NCBI GenBank assembly: GCA_963766195.1 | Contig: CAVXYY010000004.1 | Span: 186,001 to 250,000, forward strand | Length of the DNA: 64,000 nt | Direction of reading: 5' to 3' | Source: JAHEFT01 sp963766195 | GTDB taxonomy: Bacteria > Pseudomonadota > Gammaproteobacteria > Xanthomonadales > SZUA-36 | Part shown: one piece after another, positions 1-10,199 of the stretch | Numbering within the stretch: the first letter of the stretch is position 1 | Layout: each line of letters opens with the position of its first letter | Translations under genes and position numbers: made by a program | Notes under the pieces: model-generated | Databases searched by the model: none | What the model was told of the DNA's origin: nothing | What the model saw: only the letters and a program-made list of their open reading frames with translations

Positions 1-783
1 GGAGTCCACACTTATACCGCGGATTATGGCGAACTCCCGGATCTCGGACAGGCGAATCCCGCTCACGATATCGTATTCACCTGGAACGGCACGACTTCCG
101 GAGTGAAAGTGCCGGATGGCGACTGGATCAGCCCGGATCGTGAAGGCCTCACCATCTGTGATGCGACTTCCGCGGTTTTCGCGATGGAGTTGCCCTGGGA
201 GAAACTCGACGTGGTGACCTTCAGCTGGCAGAAAGTGCTGGGTGGAGAAGGCGCTCACGGCATGTTGATTCTGAGTCCGCGGGCGGTTGAACGCCTGGAG
301 ACATGGACCCCGCCCTGGCCGCTACCGAAAATTTTCCGCCTGACCAAGGGTGGAAAACTGATCGACGGTATTTTCCGGGGTGAAACGATCAATACGCCTT
401 CCATGCTGTGCGTGGCGGATTACCTGGACGCGCTGGACTGGATCCGGGACATGGGCGGAACCCGGGCCGCCATCAGCCGTTCTGATCGCAGTCTTGCGGT
501 GATCGAGGAATTCGTGGCGGCCCGCGACTGGATTCATTTCCTGGCCCGCCAACGTGATCAGCGGTCCAGTACCAGCGTTTGCCTGACGGTGGACCTGGAA
601 CCGGAACAGGTAAAGGCCATGGTATCCCTGCTCGACCGCGAGGGCGTGGCGCATGATATAGGCGCCTACCGGGATGCGCCGGCCGGCCTGAGAATCTGGT
701 GTGGTGCAACGGTGGAGCCGGATGACGTGAGAAAGCTGATGCCTTGGCTTGAATGGGCTTATACGCAGGTTAGCGGAGAATGA
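1..783 (+). CDS. serC: Phosphoserine aminotransferase, C-terminal two thirds (5' end outside window)
   Basis: PLP-dependent class V aminotransferase that makes phosphoserine from 3-phosphohydroxypyruvate and glutamate in serine biosynthesis. The frame is open from base 1, so the gene begins upstream; a GTG at 103 is internal. About 260 residues are visible. They include the PLP-lysine region (FSWQKVLGGEGAHG), the downstream stretch typical of the alphaproteobacterial/methanosarcinal SerC type (WTPPWPLPKIFRLTKGGKL), and GETINTPSM. The stop overlaps the serA start by four bases (ATGA), giving a serC-serA operon. No frameshift is seen in the visible part. Confidence 0.93.
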   Translation, partial: GVHTYTADYGELPDLGQANPAHDIVFTWNGTTSGVKVPDGDWISPDREGLTICDATSAVFAMELPWEKLDVVTFSWQKVLGGEGAHGMLILSPRAVERLETWTPPWPLPKIFRLTKGGKLIDGIFRGETINTPSMLCVADYLDALDWIRDMGGTRAAISRSDRSLAVIEEFVAARDWIHFLARQRDQRSSTSVCLTVDLEPEQVKAMVSLLDREGVAHDIGAYRDAPAGLRIWCGATVEPDDVRKLMPWLEWAYTQVSGE

Positions 784-1958
784 AACCGATGTTCAAAATA
801 CGCACGTACAACCAGATATCCGATAAAGGACTGAGCCGTTTTCCGATGGAAAAATACCTGGTCGGACCGGACCAGGACGATCCGCAGGCCTTTATTTTGC
901 GCAGCCAGAAACTGCACGAGGAAACCGTGCCGGATAGCCTGCTCGCGGTGGCCCGGGCCGGGGCAGGGGTCAACAACATCCCGGTGGACGAATATACCCG
1001 CCGCGGGATCGTGGTATTCAACACACCGGGAGCCAATGCCAATGCGGTGAAGGAAATGGTCGCCGCGGCGCTGTTGCTGGGCTCAAGGCGAATTTTCGAA
1101 GGCATGAACCGTGTCCAGGAATTATCCGATGTCAGTGATTCCGGGCAGATGGCGCAACAGCTGGAGAAAGAGAAAAAACAGTTTGGCGGCAGCGAAATCT
1201 CCGGCAAAACGCTGGGCGTGGTGGGCCTGGGCGCGATCGGCTCGATGGTTGCCAACATGGCACTTGAGTTGGGCATGCACGTGGCAGGTTATGACCCGGC
1301 CCTGTCGGTGGAAGCTGCGTGGAGGTTGTCCAGCCAGGTTGAGAAAATGGAAAGCCTGGACGCGTTGCTGAAAGTTTCCGACTTTGTGACCCTGCACGTG
1401 CCGGCGATCGAGCAAACAAAACACATGATTAACGACAGCGCCATTACGCGTTTCAAACCGGGCGCGCGGCTGCTCAATTTCGCCCGCGAGGAAATTGTCG
1501 ATGTGAACGCAGTGATCAACGCATTGGACCAGGGCAGGCTGAGTGCTTACATCTCGGATTTTCCCTTACCCGTTTTGCTCGGCCGGAAGGATTGCCTGCT
1601 GTTTCCGCACCTGGGCGCCAGCACCGCGGAGGCGGAGGAAAACTGTTCCGTCATGGCGGCCGACCAGTTGATGGATTTCCTGGAGAACGGGAACATCACC
1701 AACTCCGTCAATTACCCCCGCACCCGGATGACGCGCAGCGGCGGTTACCGGATTACCTTTGCCAACGAGAACGTCCCACGGGTACTGGGCAAGGTGTTGT
1801 CGGTCCTGGCTGACCATGATGTGAACGTCATTGACATGGTCAACAAGAGCCTGCGCGATATGGCGTATAACATCATCGACGTCGAAACCAGGCCCACACC
1901 GGAGATCATTCAGAAAATAGCGGATTCCGATGGTGTGATGCACGTCCGGGTCCTCTAA
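780..1958 (+). CDS. serA: D-3-phosphoglycerate dehydrogenase with C-terminal ACT domain
   Basis: First enzyme of the phosphorylated serine pathway (3-phosphoglycerate to 3-phosphohydroxypyruvate, NAD-dependent, cytosolic). The 392 residues hold a Rossmann fold with GLGAIG near residue 152, the conserved Arg in LLNFAREE, and the catalytic His in LFPHLGAST. The last 75 residues (from about GGYRITFANEN) look like an ACT domain, which in this family senses serine. This is the short SerA type of roughly 390-410 residues. It is intact, starts at the ATG overlapping the serC stop, and lies 7 bases before ppc. Confidence 0.94.
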   Translation: MKPMFKIRTYNQISDKGLSRFPMEKYLVGPDQDDPQAFILRSQKLHEETVPDSLLAVARAGAGVNNIPVDEYTRRGIVVFNTPGANANAVKEMVAAALLLGSRRIFEGMNRVQELSDVSDSGQMAQQLEKEKKQFGGSEISGKTLGVVGLGAIGSMVANMALELGMHVAGYDPALSVEAAWRLSSQVEKMESLDALLKVSDFVTLHVPAIEQTKHMINDSAITRFKPGARLLNFAREEIVDVNAVINALDQGRLSAYISDFPLPVLLGRKDCLLFPHLGASTAEAEENCSVMAADQLMDFLENGNITNSVNYPRTRMTRSGGYRITFANENVPRVLGKVLSVLADHDVNVIDMVNKSLRDMAYNIIDVETRPTPEIIQKIADSDGVMHVRVL

Positions 1959-1965
1959 TGGTCAA

Positions 1966-4694
1966 ATGACCGACATTCGCCGGATAACTATTCCCGAGAA
2001 AGACCTGCCGCTGAGGGCTGACGTGAGCCTGCTGGGTTCGCTGGTGGGCGAGATGCTGGTCGATCAGCATGGGCAGGAATTGCTGGACCGGGTTGAACGC
2101 GTTCGCAAGGCCTCCATCCGGCAGCGGGAGGGAAACTCCGGCGACTCCGGGCTGGATGCGGCCCTGTCCGGGATGGAACCGCAACAGGCGGTGCTGCTCA
2201 TCCAGGCTTTTGCGACGTATTTGCGTGCGGTAAACCTGGCTGAAAAGGTTCACCGTATCCGCAGGCGGCGCGCTTATCTGCGGGCCGGCGCTACCGACCA
2301 GCGGGGCAGCCTCGAAGCGGTCATGGCGGAACTGAAATCGGCAGGCGTTGATTCGGCCGCCCTGGCCGGGGCAATCGACAGCCTGCGCCTCCAGCCGGTT
2401 TTCACGGCACATCCGACAGAGGCCACGCGCCGCACCATCCAGGAGAAGGAGTACGATATCGTGCTTCGCCTGGTGGAGCGCCTCAATCCCGAGTTGACGC
2501 CCCGCGAAGAAGAACTGGCGCTGGAAAGAATCCGCGCCGACCTCACTTCCTCCTGGCAGACGAGGCTGGTGCCGCATTCACGGCCCACGGTGGCCGATGA
2601 ACTGGACAATATCCTGTTTTATCTCACCGATATTCTGTACCGCGTGGTCCCGGTATTTTACGAAGCGCTGGAAAAAGCCTTCGAAGGAGAGTTCGGAGAA
2701 TGTCCCGACGGATTTCTGCGTGACATTCTCCTGCGCTTCGGTTCCTGGGTTGGTGGCGACATGGATGGAAATCCCAATGTCACGTCCCGGACGATACTGG
2801 AAACGCTGGCCCGCCAGCGATCGGTCGTCATCCAGCGCTACCTGCCGGACATCAAGCGTCTTTCAAGGTTTCTCAGCCAGTCAACTTCTGAAATCGGAAT
2901 CTCCGCTGCGGTGGCCCGGCAATTGCAGCGCTACCGGGAGATGATGCCCGAGGTCAACCGGGGCATTCCGGAGCGCCACCAGGACATGCCCTATCGCTGC
3001 CTGCTGAAGCTGATCGGAGAGCCGGTTGGAGGCTACGCTGGGTGACAAGGAAAACGGCTACCCGGCACCCGGTCAGTTTGTAGCCGATATTGAGCTGATC
3101 AGGAACAGTCTGCGGGAAAACAAGGGAAAGCACGCGGGACTGATTGGTGTCGACCGTTTGCTGCGCCGGATCAACACGTTCGGATTTCACCTGGTCACCC
3201 TGGATGTTCGACAGGACGCACTGCTGCACCGCAGGGTGATGGGCGAACTGCTCGGGTGCAGGGACTGGGAAACACGTGACCCCGAAAATCGCGCCAAAAC
3301 ACTGGCCCACCTGCTGGAGACCGAGGCCCTGCCGAACGTTTCCGGGTTCAAGGCTTTGAGCGATGAAGCAACAGAAGCACTCGCGGTGTTTCGTTCGATT
3401 TCAACCGCCCGGCAACTCTATGGAAACGCGGCGATCGGCCTGTTCATCATCAGCATGACGCAAGGCGCTGACGATGTTCTGACTGCCCAGGCATTGTCCG
3501 AAATCGCCAATCCACGGACCGGCGCTTCCGCCAAGCTTGACGTGGCGCCCCTGCTGGAAACCGTCGATGACCTGGTTGCGGGTCCGTCCATTATCGAGGC
3601 TTTACTGGGGCTGGACGTATACCGTGGACACCTCGCCGGACTGAAAAACCGGCAGGCTGTCATGGTGGGTTATTCAGACAGCAGCAAGGACAGTGGCATC
3701 GTTGCCTCACGTTGGGCGCTTCACGAAGCACAGAGGCGCCTGGTGGAAGTCGGCGCAGCCAATGGCGTCAATATCGTGTTCTTTCATGGCCGCGGAGGCA
3801 CCGTCAGCCGCGGCGGAGGGAACCTGGTCAACGGGATTCTCGGCGCGCCGCCCGGAACCGTCAATGGTTTCCTCAGGGTCACTGAGCAGGGAGAAGTGAT
3901 CAACCAGAAGTACGGCGTGAGATTTCTGGCATTGCGAAACCTGGAACTGGTTGCCGGCGCCACGCTGAAACACTGGCCTGGGCCTTGCTTCCAGGGGACT
4001 GTGCTGCGGACGAGAGTGAAATTGTTGTCTTTCATGGCGGAAACATCACGTTCGCGCTTCCGGTCCATGGTGTACGAAAATCCGGCTTCCCGGCCTACTT
4101 CCGGGCTACCACACCCCTGGACGTGATTGAGCGGCTCAATATCGGTTCGCGCCCCGCATCACGACGGTCTGGCGAAGGCATCGAAAATCTGCGGGCGATT
4201 CCCTGGGTGTTTTCCTGGGCACAAATCCGGGTGGGTTTCCCCGGGGTCTTTGGTTTCGGCACCGCGCTGGACTCGGCGATTGAACCGTTTGGACTGGAAA
4301 ATATCCGTGAGCTGCTGAACCGGCAGGTGTTTTTTCAGGGCATGATCAACGATGTCGAAATGGTGCTCGGCAAGTCCGATCTCGACATTGGACGGCGCTA
4401 TGCAGGCTTGGCAGCGGAAACTGGGCAGCCGTTTTTCGACGACGATCAGAGAGAGAATTTCAGCTGGCCGAGAGACGCATCCTGGAATTAAAGCAGCTGG
4501 ATGCTCTACTGGACGACCAACGGTACTGCAACGCAATATCCGCTTGAGAAACCCCTACGTCGATCCCTTGCACCTGTTGCAGATTGACTATGCTTGAGCG
4601 CTGGCGCGCGGGTGGACGCGAGGACGACGGTCTGCTGGAAGCGCTCAAAGCCACCGTGAAAGGGATCGCGCTCGGCATCCAGAACACCGGTTAA
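1966..4694 (+). CDS. ppc: Phosphoenolpyruvate carboxylase, frameshifted in this assembly
   Basis: Anaplerotic enzyme making oxaloacetate from PEP and bicarbonate. The span corresponds to about 909 residues, the normal family length, but the frame changes at least six times (near 3035, 3975, 4030, 4085, 4400-4460, 4535 and 4595). Conserved blocks survive in order across the changes: the catalytic His block FTAHPTEATRRT, VGGDMDGNPNVTSRT, VGYSDSSKDSGI, FFHGRGGTVSRGGG, LNIGSRPASRR, the RNPYVDPLHLLQ block and the C-terminal GIQNTG. Preservation of every catalytic block points to consensus indels rather than a decayed gene. It starts at ATG 1966 just after serA and may be co-transcribed with serCA. 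Confidence 0.88.
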
Positions 4695-4743
4695 TTTTTC
4701 TTCCCTTTACCCGTTCCAATTCATTCCGTATTACGGGATAATT

Positions 4744-4769
4744 ACTGACTGACCGTACGGTCAGTCAGT
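4744..4769. promoter_or_regulatory. Perfect 26-bp palindrome, probable TetR operator
   Basis: The half-site ACTGACTGACCGT is followed directly by its exact reverse complement. It lies 19 bases before the ATG at 4789 of a TetR-family gene that is followed by efflux genes. TGAC...GTCA palindromes of this length are typical autoregulatory operators of AcrR/TtgR-like repressors. It overlaps the possible upstream GTG start at 4768, which argues that translation begins at 4789. Confidence 0.8.
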
Positions 4770-4788
4770 GCTCAACTGGAAAAATGAA

Positions 4789-5448
4789 ATGCAAGCCAGG
4801 ACCGTAAATCAGGTCGTGCCGGGCCGATCCGCAGGTGAAACGGCGATACTGGGTGCAGCGGTGAAGTTGTTTTCAGAAAAAGGCTACGACGCCGTTTCAA
4901 TGCGTGGTGTCGCCCAGGAGGCCGGGGTCAGCAAGGCCAATATTTACCACCATTTCGAGTCAAAAGAAGCGCTCTACCGCGCCATTCTTTTTGCCAGTGC
5001 GGCTGAGTTGTCCGGTTTGGTCAGCGACCTTGCCGAAAGCGCGGGATCATTCGCTGCGCGGATATTTGAATTTTCCTCTGCACACCTTGGTCATCTGGAA
5101 GGGAATGCACTGACGTCGCGCGTCATATTGCGGGAGGCTTTTTCGGGCGATGATGTTCACAGCAAAATGCTGGTCGATGAAGTGTTCGGCGAAATATTCG
5201 AAAGGCTGGTTTCCATTTTTCAATCCGGCCAGCGCGCGGGCGTGTTGCGGGCGGATCTGGATCCCGCGATTATGTGCCACTTTGCTGATCGGTGCAGACG
5301 TGTTTTTTTTCCAGGCCGGGGTGTATTGAAGCACCTTCCGCAAGCGGGGTTTGCCCAGAACCCGTCGCGGTTCAGCAAACAAATGGTCGATGTCATGCTG
5401 AATGGCATGCTGTGCCGGGAAACCCCGGGCAGGAGGATGGTGAAATGA
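4789..5448 (+). CDS. TetR/AcrR-family repressor of the adjacent RND efflux genes
   Basis: The N-terminal helix-turn-helix (about residues 15-60: ILGAAVKLFSEKGYDAVSM, GVSKANIYHHFESKEALY) is classic TetR. The rest is the ligand-binding and dimer domain. I chose ATG 4789 because the alternative GTG at 4768 lies in the palindromic operator. Between about 5281 and 5326 the frame appears displaced by one base and then restored. In the displaced frame it reads LLIGADVFFFQAG, which fits helix 8/9 of this family better than the in-frame Arg-rich stretch, so a compensating indel pair is likely. The stop overlaps the start of the efflux adaptor gene (ATGA). It probably represses itself and the pump operon. 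Confidence 0.88.
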   Translation: MQARTVNQVVPGRSAGETAILGAAVKLFSEKGYDAVSMRGVAQEAGVSKANIYHHFESKEALYRAILFASAAELSGLVSDLAESAGSFAARIFEFSSAHLGHLEGNALTSRVILREAFSGDDVHSKMLVDEVFGEIFERLVSIFQSGQRAGVLRADLDPAIMCHFADRCRRVFFPGRGVLKHLPQAGFAQNPSRFSKQMVDVMLNGMLCRETPGRRMVK

Positions 5449-6569
5449 AGTTGCAAATGATGACCGGTCGCTGGCAACCGGTCTATTGCGCGGTGTTCGC
5501 GCTGCTGTTGGCCTCCTGCGGAGGAAAAGAAGAGCCTGCCGGGGCGAACTAGCCGGGCCGGCAGACGCACGGACAATCGCGGTCACGCTGGTCGAGGCAG
5601 ACTCCCGGGAAGTGCGCGATCGGTTGTTTTCAGTCGGTCTCGTTGTCAGCCGGAATACGCCCATGCTGGCCGCCGAGGTCAGCGCGCGTGTCGTTGATGT
5701 ACGGGTTGACGATGGGCAGGCAGTGCGAAGGGACAAGTCCTGCTGACGCTCGATCGGACCACGTTTGAACTGGCCGTGCGCGAGGCGCAGGCCAATATCC
5801 AGCGATTGGCCGCGAGTATCAGCCAACGATCAGCGGCGGGTGGATCGCTACCAGGACCTCAAGGCGAAAGACATGATGTCCCTGGAACGGCTTGACGACG
5901 CTGAAGCCAGCGTTGGCAGTAATCAAGGCAATCCTGGCCGGGGCCGAGGCCCAGTTGGCGATTGCGCTGGATCGGTTGGCCAAGACCGAACTGGTTTCCC
6001 CGGTGAACGGTGTCGTCGAAAAACGCCATGTTTCGGTAGGGGATTACGTCAAGGATGGCGGGCCCCTGTTCAGCTTGACGGATACGGCAATTTGCGGGTG
6101 GAAATGCCCTTTCCGGAAACCGTTGGCGACCGCCTGAAAACCGGACAGGTCTTGCTTCTCGAAAGCCCGGTCGGCTCCAGGTCTGCTGGTCGAATCGGTC
6201 GTGGATGATATCCGTCCCCAGGTCAGCGTAATGAGCCATTCACTGATGGTGACTATCAAACATCATCAATCCAGGCGCCTGGCGTCCGCAGGCGACCGTA
6301 GAAGGCTGTTTTGGTCGTTGAAATCCGGCCCGCCGCCGTCGTCGTCCCATCCGCTTCTGTAGTGAAGCGACCGGCCGGGGACGTGCTCTATCGCCTTGGA
6401 CTCCCCGCAGGGGGAGGTGTTCGCGAGGTCAAGGTGAAAACGGGCGTCAGGCAGGGATGGCTGGATAGAAATCCTGGAAGGCGTGAAAAGCGGTGACACT
6501 GTCGTGGTGGAAGGTGCTTCCTACCTGACTGATGGCGCACAGGTCATCGTCCAGGAGATCCCGCAGTGA
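5445..6569 (+). CDS. RND efflux periplasmic adaptor (MFP/HlyD-like lipoprotein), frameshifted
   Basis: Membrane-fusion subunit linking the inner-membrane pump to an outer-membrane channel. It starts at ATG 5445 with a lipoprotein signal (ALLLASCGG, Cys near residue 26). The coding signal then moves between all three frames at least five times. Recognisable pieces in order are the barrel-sandwich start (VVDVRVDDGQAV), LTLDRTTFELAVREAQANI, coiled-coil hairpin pieces (VDRYQDLKAKDMMSLERLDD), the lipoyl return (LVSPVNGVVEKRHVSVGDYV), the beta-barrel (LRVEMPFPETVGDRLKTGQ) and the C-terminal VVVEGASYLTDGAQVIV. Total length of about 374 residues is normal. The stop overlaps the GTG of the pump gene. 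Confidence 0.82.
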
Positions 6570-9500
6570 GTGAATTGCCTTCACCCGCCGCAGAGCACCG
6601 GGCTCCCGGCAGCAGTCTGCCCGAATTTTCGATCAACCGGCATGTATTTGCGTACATGCTGTCAGGTGTCCTGCTGTTGTTCGGCATCATCAGCTTTGAC
6701 CGGATCGGCGTCGACCGTTTTCCTGAAATTGAATTCCCGATGATTTCAATCCGCACCATTCTTCCGGGCGCCAGCCCTGAAACCATCGACTCGAGCGTTA
6801 CCAACATCATTGAAACGACGGTCAACAGCGTCCCCGGGATAGAGCACATCCAGTCGACTTCAGCGCCAGGAGTCTCGGTCATCGTCGTACGTTTTGGCCT
6901 GGACAAAAAAGTGGATGTTGCGTTCAACGAAGTTCAGGCCAAGGTCAACCAGGTGTTGCCGGAATTGCCGAAGGAAACCGACCCGCCCGTGGTGGCCAAG
7001 GTTGAGTTCGGGTCCTTGCCGGTATTATGGCTGACGCTGACAGGCGACCGAACGCTGCAGGATCTCAACCAGTATGCAAGAAATATAATTAAGAAACGTC
7101 TGGAAACTATTGATGGTGTTGGAGAAATTAGACTCGGTGGTGAACGAAAGCGCACCATACGGGTCAATCTCGACGCAGACAGGATGGCGGCGTTCGGCAT
7201 CGCGGTGAACGATGTGATCGGGGCATTTTCGACCGAGCACGTTCGCCTGCAGGGCGGTTTCCGGGTCAGTGGTTCGCAGGAGGAACTGCTCCAGCTCGAT
7301 ATCGAGTATCACGATCCAATCTCGTTGGAAGGCCTGATCGTGGCCTACCCGGATGGCGCGCCGATTCGTCTGCGCGACATTGCCGAAGTGGAGGACGGGC
7401 TCGAAGATCACCGCCAGTTCGCCAGTTTCAATGGCCGGCCCACCGTGGGGCTGGGTGTTATCAAGGTTCAGAATTCGAACTCCGTTGCAATCGTTGCGGA
7501 GGTCAAGCGGCGCCTGGACGAGGAAATCCTGCCCGAACTGCCGCCCGGCATTCAGCTGGGGATCGCCTTCAATGACGCTGAACTGATCGAGGATATCGTT
7601 GCGGCCCTGGAAGAGCACATCGTGCTGGGCACCTTGCTCACTGCGCTCGTGGTGTTGCTGTTCCTGAAAAGCCTGTCTGCCACGCTGATCATCGCCGCCG
7701 CCATCCCGGTTTCACTGCTCGGCGCAGTTGCCGTGATGTATTTTTCCGGCTTTACATTCAACACGATGACTTTGCTGGGCTTGCTGCTGCTGATCGGCAT
7801 CGTGGTGGATGACGCCATCGTCGTGCTGGAGAATATCTACCGTCAGCGGGAACTCGGCAATAACGATCCTTTCGACGCCGCTGTAAAGGGCAGCCGGCAG
7901 GTGGTATTCGCCGTGCTGGCTGCAACTTTGACCCTGGTGGCCATCTTTGCCCCGGTGATTTTCATGGAAGGCATCATCGGCAGCTTCTTCCAGTCATTTG
8001 CAGTCGTCGTTACCGTGGGCGTGCTGGTTTCGCTGTTCGTTTCACTGACGCTGACGCCGGCACTGTGTTCCAGGCACCTGGGATTTTCCCGGGAACATGG
8101 CCCGGTTTACCGGGTTGTTGAGCGTAATTTCAAGGCCCTGGACCGGGCCTACCAGAACCTGGTGAAGATCGCCCTGCGGCGCCGCTGGTCGGTGGTTGCC
8201 GCCGCCGGGCTGACCGTCCTGGCCAGCGGTTTCATGTTCGCCCACATCGACAAGGGCTTCATGCCGGTTGAAGACGAGGGCCGTTTTGTCATCGCCATCA
8301 AGGCTCCGCTGGGATCGAGCATCGAATACACCGAGGCCAAAATCCAGCAGGTAGACGCCGTCCTGTCCGGCTATCCGGAAATCACCGGATCATTCGCCAC
8401 GATCGGGCAGGACCAGGCCCGCCAGGTCAGCCGCGCCAGCATCATCGTGATGATGGCGCGCTGGGAAGACCGTGACCTGTCCCAGGCGGAGCTGATGCAG
8501 ATGTTGCGGGAACGTTTCGCCGTTATCCCCGGGGTAGAGATTTTTGTGACCGACATGCCCATAGTGGGTGGTCAGCGCGGCGATCCGCTGCAATTCGTTC
8601 TGCGGGGTCCTCGCCTGGAACGGGTGGCTGAACTGGCCGCCAGCCTGAAAGAGCGGTTGGGCCGTGTTCCTGGCATTGGCAGCCTGGACATTGATCTGCA
8701 ACTCGACCTGCCGCAACTGGAAATGGTCTTGTCCCGCGAGCGACTCCACAGCCTGGGCCTGACGTCGCGCGACGTGGCGATGGCGGTCAACGTGATGTCC
8801 GGCGGGCTCGATATCGCCCGTTATAACGACAGCCCGGGTGACGGGCAGCGCTATGACATTCGCCTGAAGGCGGGAGCCGCGGGTCTGGAAGAAGCACCGG
8901 ACCTGGGCCGGATTTATATCAGGTCGCCATCCGGCACACTTGAGCGCCTGGATGATCTTGCCCGGCTGGAGCCGGGCCTGGGGCCGGCAGTGGTGTCCCG
9001 TTACGACCTGCAATACGCCGCCACTTTCCTGGGCACCCCCAGCATTGCCGAGTCAGCCGCGATCGACAAGGTGCTGGAAATTTCACGTGAGCTGCTGCCG
9101 GCCGGATACCGGGTCAAAATGACGGGGCGGTCGGATGAGTACGGCAAGACCGCCGGCTACATGCTGTTTGCTTTTGTCACGGCGATGATCCTGGTTTACA
9201 TGGTGCTGGCCAGCCAGTTCAATTCGTTTGTCCAGCCCCTGATCATCATGGTTGCGCAGCCGTTGGCGATTATCGGTGGCATTGGCGCATTGTGGCTGAC
9301 CGGGAATTCGCTGAATATTTACTCGATGATCGGCCTGGTTCTGCTGGTCGGCCTGGTAGCGAAAAACTCCATTCTGCTGGTGGACCTGACCAACCAGATG
9401 CGCGAGCAGGGCATGGCCATTGACGAGGCGCTCAAGGCAGCCTGCCCGATCCGCATGCGGCCCGTGTTGATGACCTCGGCGACCATCATTCTCGCCCTGT

Positions 9501-9658
9501 CACCCGCTGCGTTCGGTTTTGGCGCCGGTTCGGACACCAATGGCCCGTTGGCTGTCGCCGTGATCGGCGGGTTGGTGAGTTCAACCCTGTTGACGCTGGT
9601 CGTTGTTCCCTCGGTTTACTCACTGGTGGAACACCGGGTAGAGCGATTCCGGCGTTGA
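6566..9658 (+). CDS. RND multidrug efflux pump, inner-membrane permease (AcrB/HAE1-like)
   Basis: Proton-driven export pump of 1030 residues, intact. An N-terminal membrane helix (about 27-46) is followed by the porter domain, helices 2-6 with the proton-relay Asp pair in GIVVDDAIVVLENIY (about residue 414), a second porter half, and C-terminal helices with GLVAKNSILLVDL and the PIRMRPVLMTS motif. It begins with GTG overlapping the adaptor stop (GTGA), so the two are translationally coupled. The DD relay and absence of metal-site motifs favour a drug/hydrophobe pump. No outer-membrane channel gene is nearby, so it probably uses a shared TolC-type channel. Confidence 0.92.
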   Translation: MSELPSPAAEHRAPGSSLPEFSINRHVFAYMLSGVLLLFGIISFDRIGVDRFPEIEFPMISIRTILPGASPETIDSSVTNIIETTVNSVPGIEHIQSTSAPGVSVIVVRFGLDKKVDVAFNEVQAKVNQVLPELPKETDPPVVAKVEFGSLPVLWLTLTGDRTLQDLNQYARNIIKKRLETIDGVGEIRLGGERKRTIRVNLDADRMAAFGIAVNDVIGAFSTEHVRLQGGFRVSGSQEELLQLDIEYHDPISLEGLIVAYPDGAPIRLRDIAEVEDGLEDHRQFASFNGRPTVGLGVIKVQNSNSVAIVAEVKRRLDEEILPELPPGIQLGIAFNDAELIEDIVAALEEHIVLGTLLTALVVLLFLKSLSATLIIAAAIPVSLLGAVAVMYFSGFTFNTMTLLGLLLLIGIVVDDAIVVLENIYRQRELGNNDPFDAAVKGSRQVVFAVLAATLTLVAIFAPVIFMEGIIGSFFQSFAVVVTVGVLVSLFVSLTLTPALCSRHLGFSREHGPVYRVVERNFKALDRAYQNLVKIALRRRWSVVAAAGLTVLASGFMFAHIDKGFMPVEDEGRFVIAIKAPLGSSIEYTEAKIQQVDAVLSGYPEITGSFATIGQDQARQVSRASIIVMMARWEDRDLSQAELMQMLRERFAVIPGVEIFVTDMPIVGGQRGDPLQFVLRGPRLERVAELAASLKERLGRVPGIGSLDIDLQLDLPQLEMVLSRERLHSLGLTSRDVAMAVNVMSGGLDIARYNDSPGDGQRYDIRLKAGAAGLEEAPDLGRIYIRSPSGTLERLDDLARLEPGLGPAVVSRYDLQYAATFLGTPSIAESAAIDKVLEISRELLPAGYRVKMTGRSDEYGKTAGYMLFAFVTAMILVYMVLASQFNSFVQPLIIMVAQPLAIIGGIGALWLTGNSLNIYSMIGLVLLVGLVAKNSILLVDLTNQMREQGMAIDEALKAACPIRMRPVLMTSATIILALSPAAFGFGAGSDTNGPLAVAVIGGLVSSTLLTLVVVPSVYSLVEHRVERFRR

Positions 9659-9663
9659 TTCGA

Positions 9664-9688
9664 AAGCCTCTGACTCAATCAGAGGCTT
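9664..9688 (+). terminator. Hairpin after the efflux operon
   Basis: The 10-bp stem AAGCCTCTGA / TCAGAGGCTT closes on the 5-base loop CTCAA, five bases after the pump stop codon. The following sequence is only weakly T-rich, so it could be a terminator or an mRNA-stabilising hairpin. Confidence 0.6.
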
Positions 9689-9740
9689 CCTTGGTGTAAG
9701 CTAACCCATTCTGAAATCAGGGTGACAGGCGGAGAGATCG

Positions 9741-10199
9741 ATGGCCGGTTTGTTTTACGAAGAATTCCAGGTGGGGCAGGTATTTGACCACGCAATAAGG
9801 CGAACCATCACGGAAACCGACAACGTGATATTCAGCACCATGACGCATAACCCGGCTGCTTTGCATCTCGACGAAGAGTATTGCCGGACGCAAACCGAGT
9901 TCGGGCAACGGATCGTAAACAGCTGCCTGACGCTGAGCCTGATGGTCGGGATCTCGGTCAATGACACGACACTTGGCACCACGGTGGCCAACCTGGGATG
10001 GGATGAAGTCCGTTTTCCCCGCCCGCTGTTTCACGGGGACACGATTCATGTCCGGACCGAGGTCCTGGAGCTTCGGGACAGCCGGTCACGTCCTGACAAC
10101 GGGATCGTGATTTTTGAACACCGTGCTTTTAACCAGGCCGACGAACTGGTGGGTATATGCAAGCGCTCCGCCCTGATGTTGAGGAAGACGGCAGCATGA
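9741..10199 (+). CDS. MaoC-family acyl-CoA hydratase/dehydratase
   Basis: Single hot-dog domain of 152 residues, cytosolic. The catalytic Asp/His region of R-specific enoyl-CoA hydratases is seen as the variant DNVIFSTMTHNPAALHLDEEYCR, with further conserved stretches GQRIVNSCLTLSLMVG and RFPRPLFHGDTIHV. It is followed with a 4-base overlap by a CitE/HpcH-type lyase. In known pathways this pairing handles branched C4-C5 CoA esters (mesaconyl-, itaconyl- or methylmalyl/citramalyl-CoA). Hydration of an unsaturated dicarboxyl-CoA is therefore a plausible role, but the substrate cannot be read from the sequence. Confidence 0.85.
   Translation: MAGLFYEEFQVGQVFDHAIRRTITETDNVIFSTMTHNPAALHLDEEYCRTQTEFGQRIVNSCLTLSLMVGISVNDTTLGTTVANLGWDEVRFPRPLFHGDTIHVRTEVLELRDSRSRPDNGIVIFEHRAFNQADELVGICKRSALMLRKTAA

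Noticed and set aside
1966..4694. ppc and other broken genes as pseudogenes
   Set aside because: All catalytic blocks survive and the shifts sit at short runs in many unrelated housekeeping genes, which fits consensus error better.
4768..4788. Upstream GTG start of the TetR gene
   Set aside because: It lies in the palindromic operator and lacks an RBS; ATG 4789 matches the usual distance to the helix-turn-helix.
5486..5746. Separate small gene in the efflux adaptor region
   Set aside because: Its sequence is the adaptor's biotinyl-lipoyl-like domain in a shifted frame.
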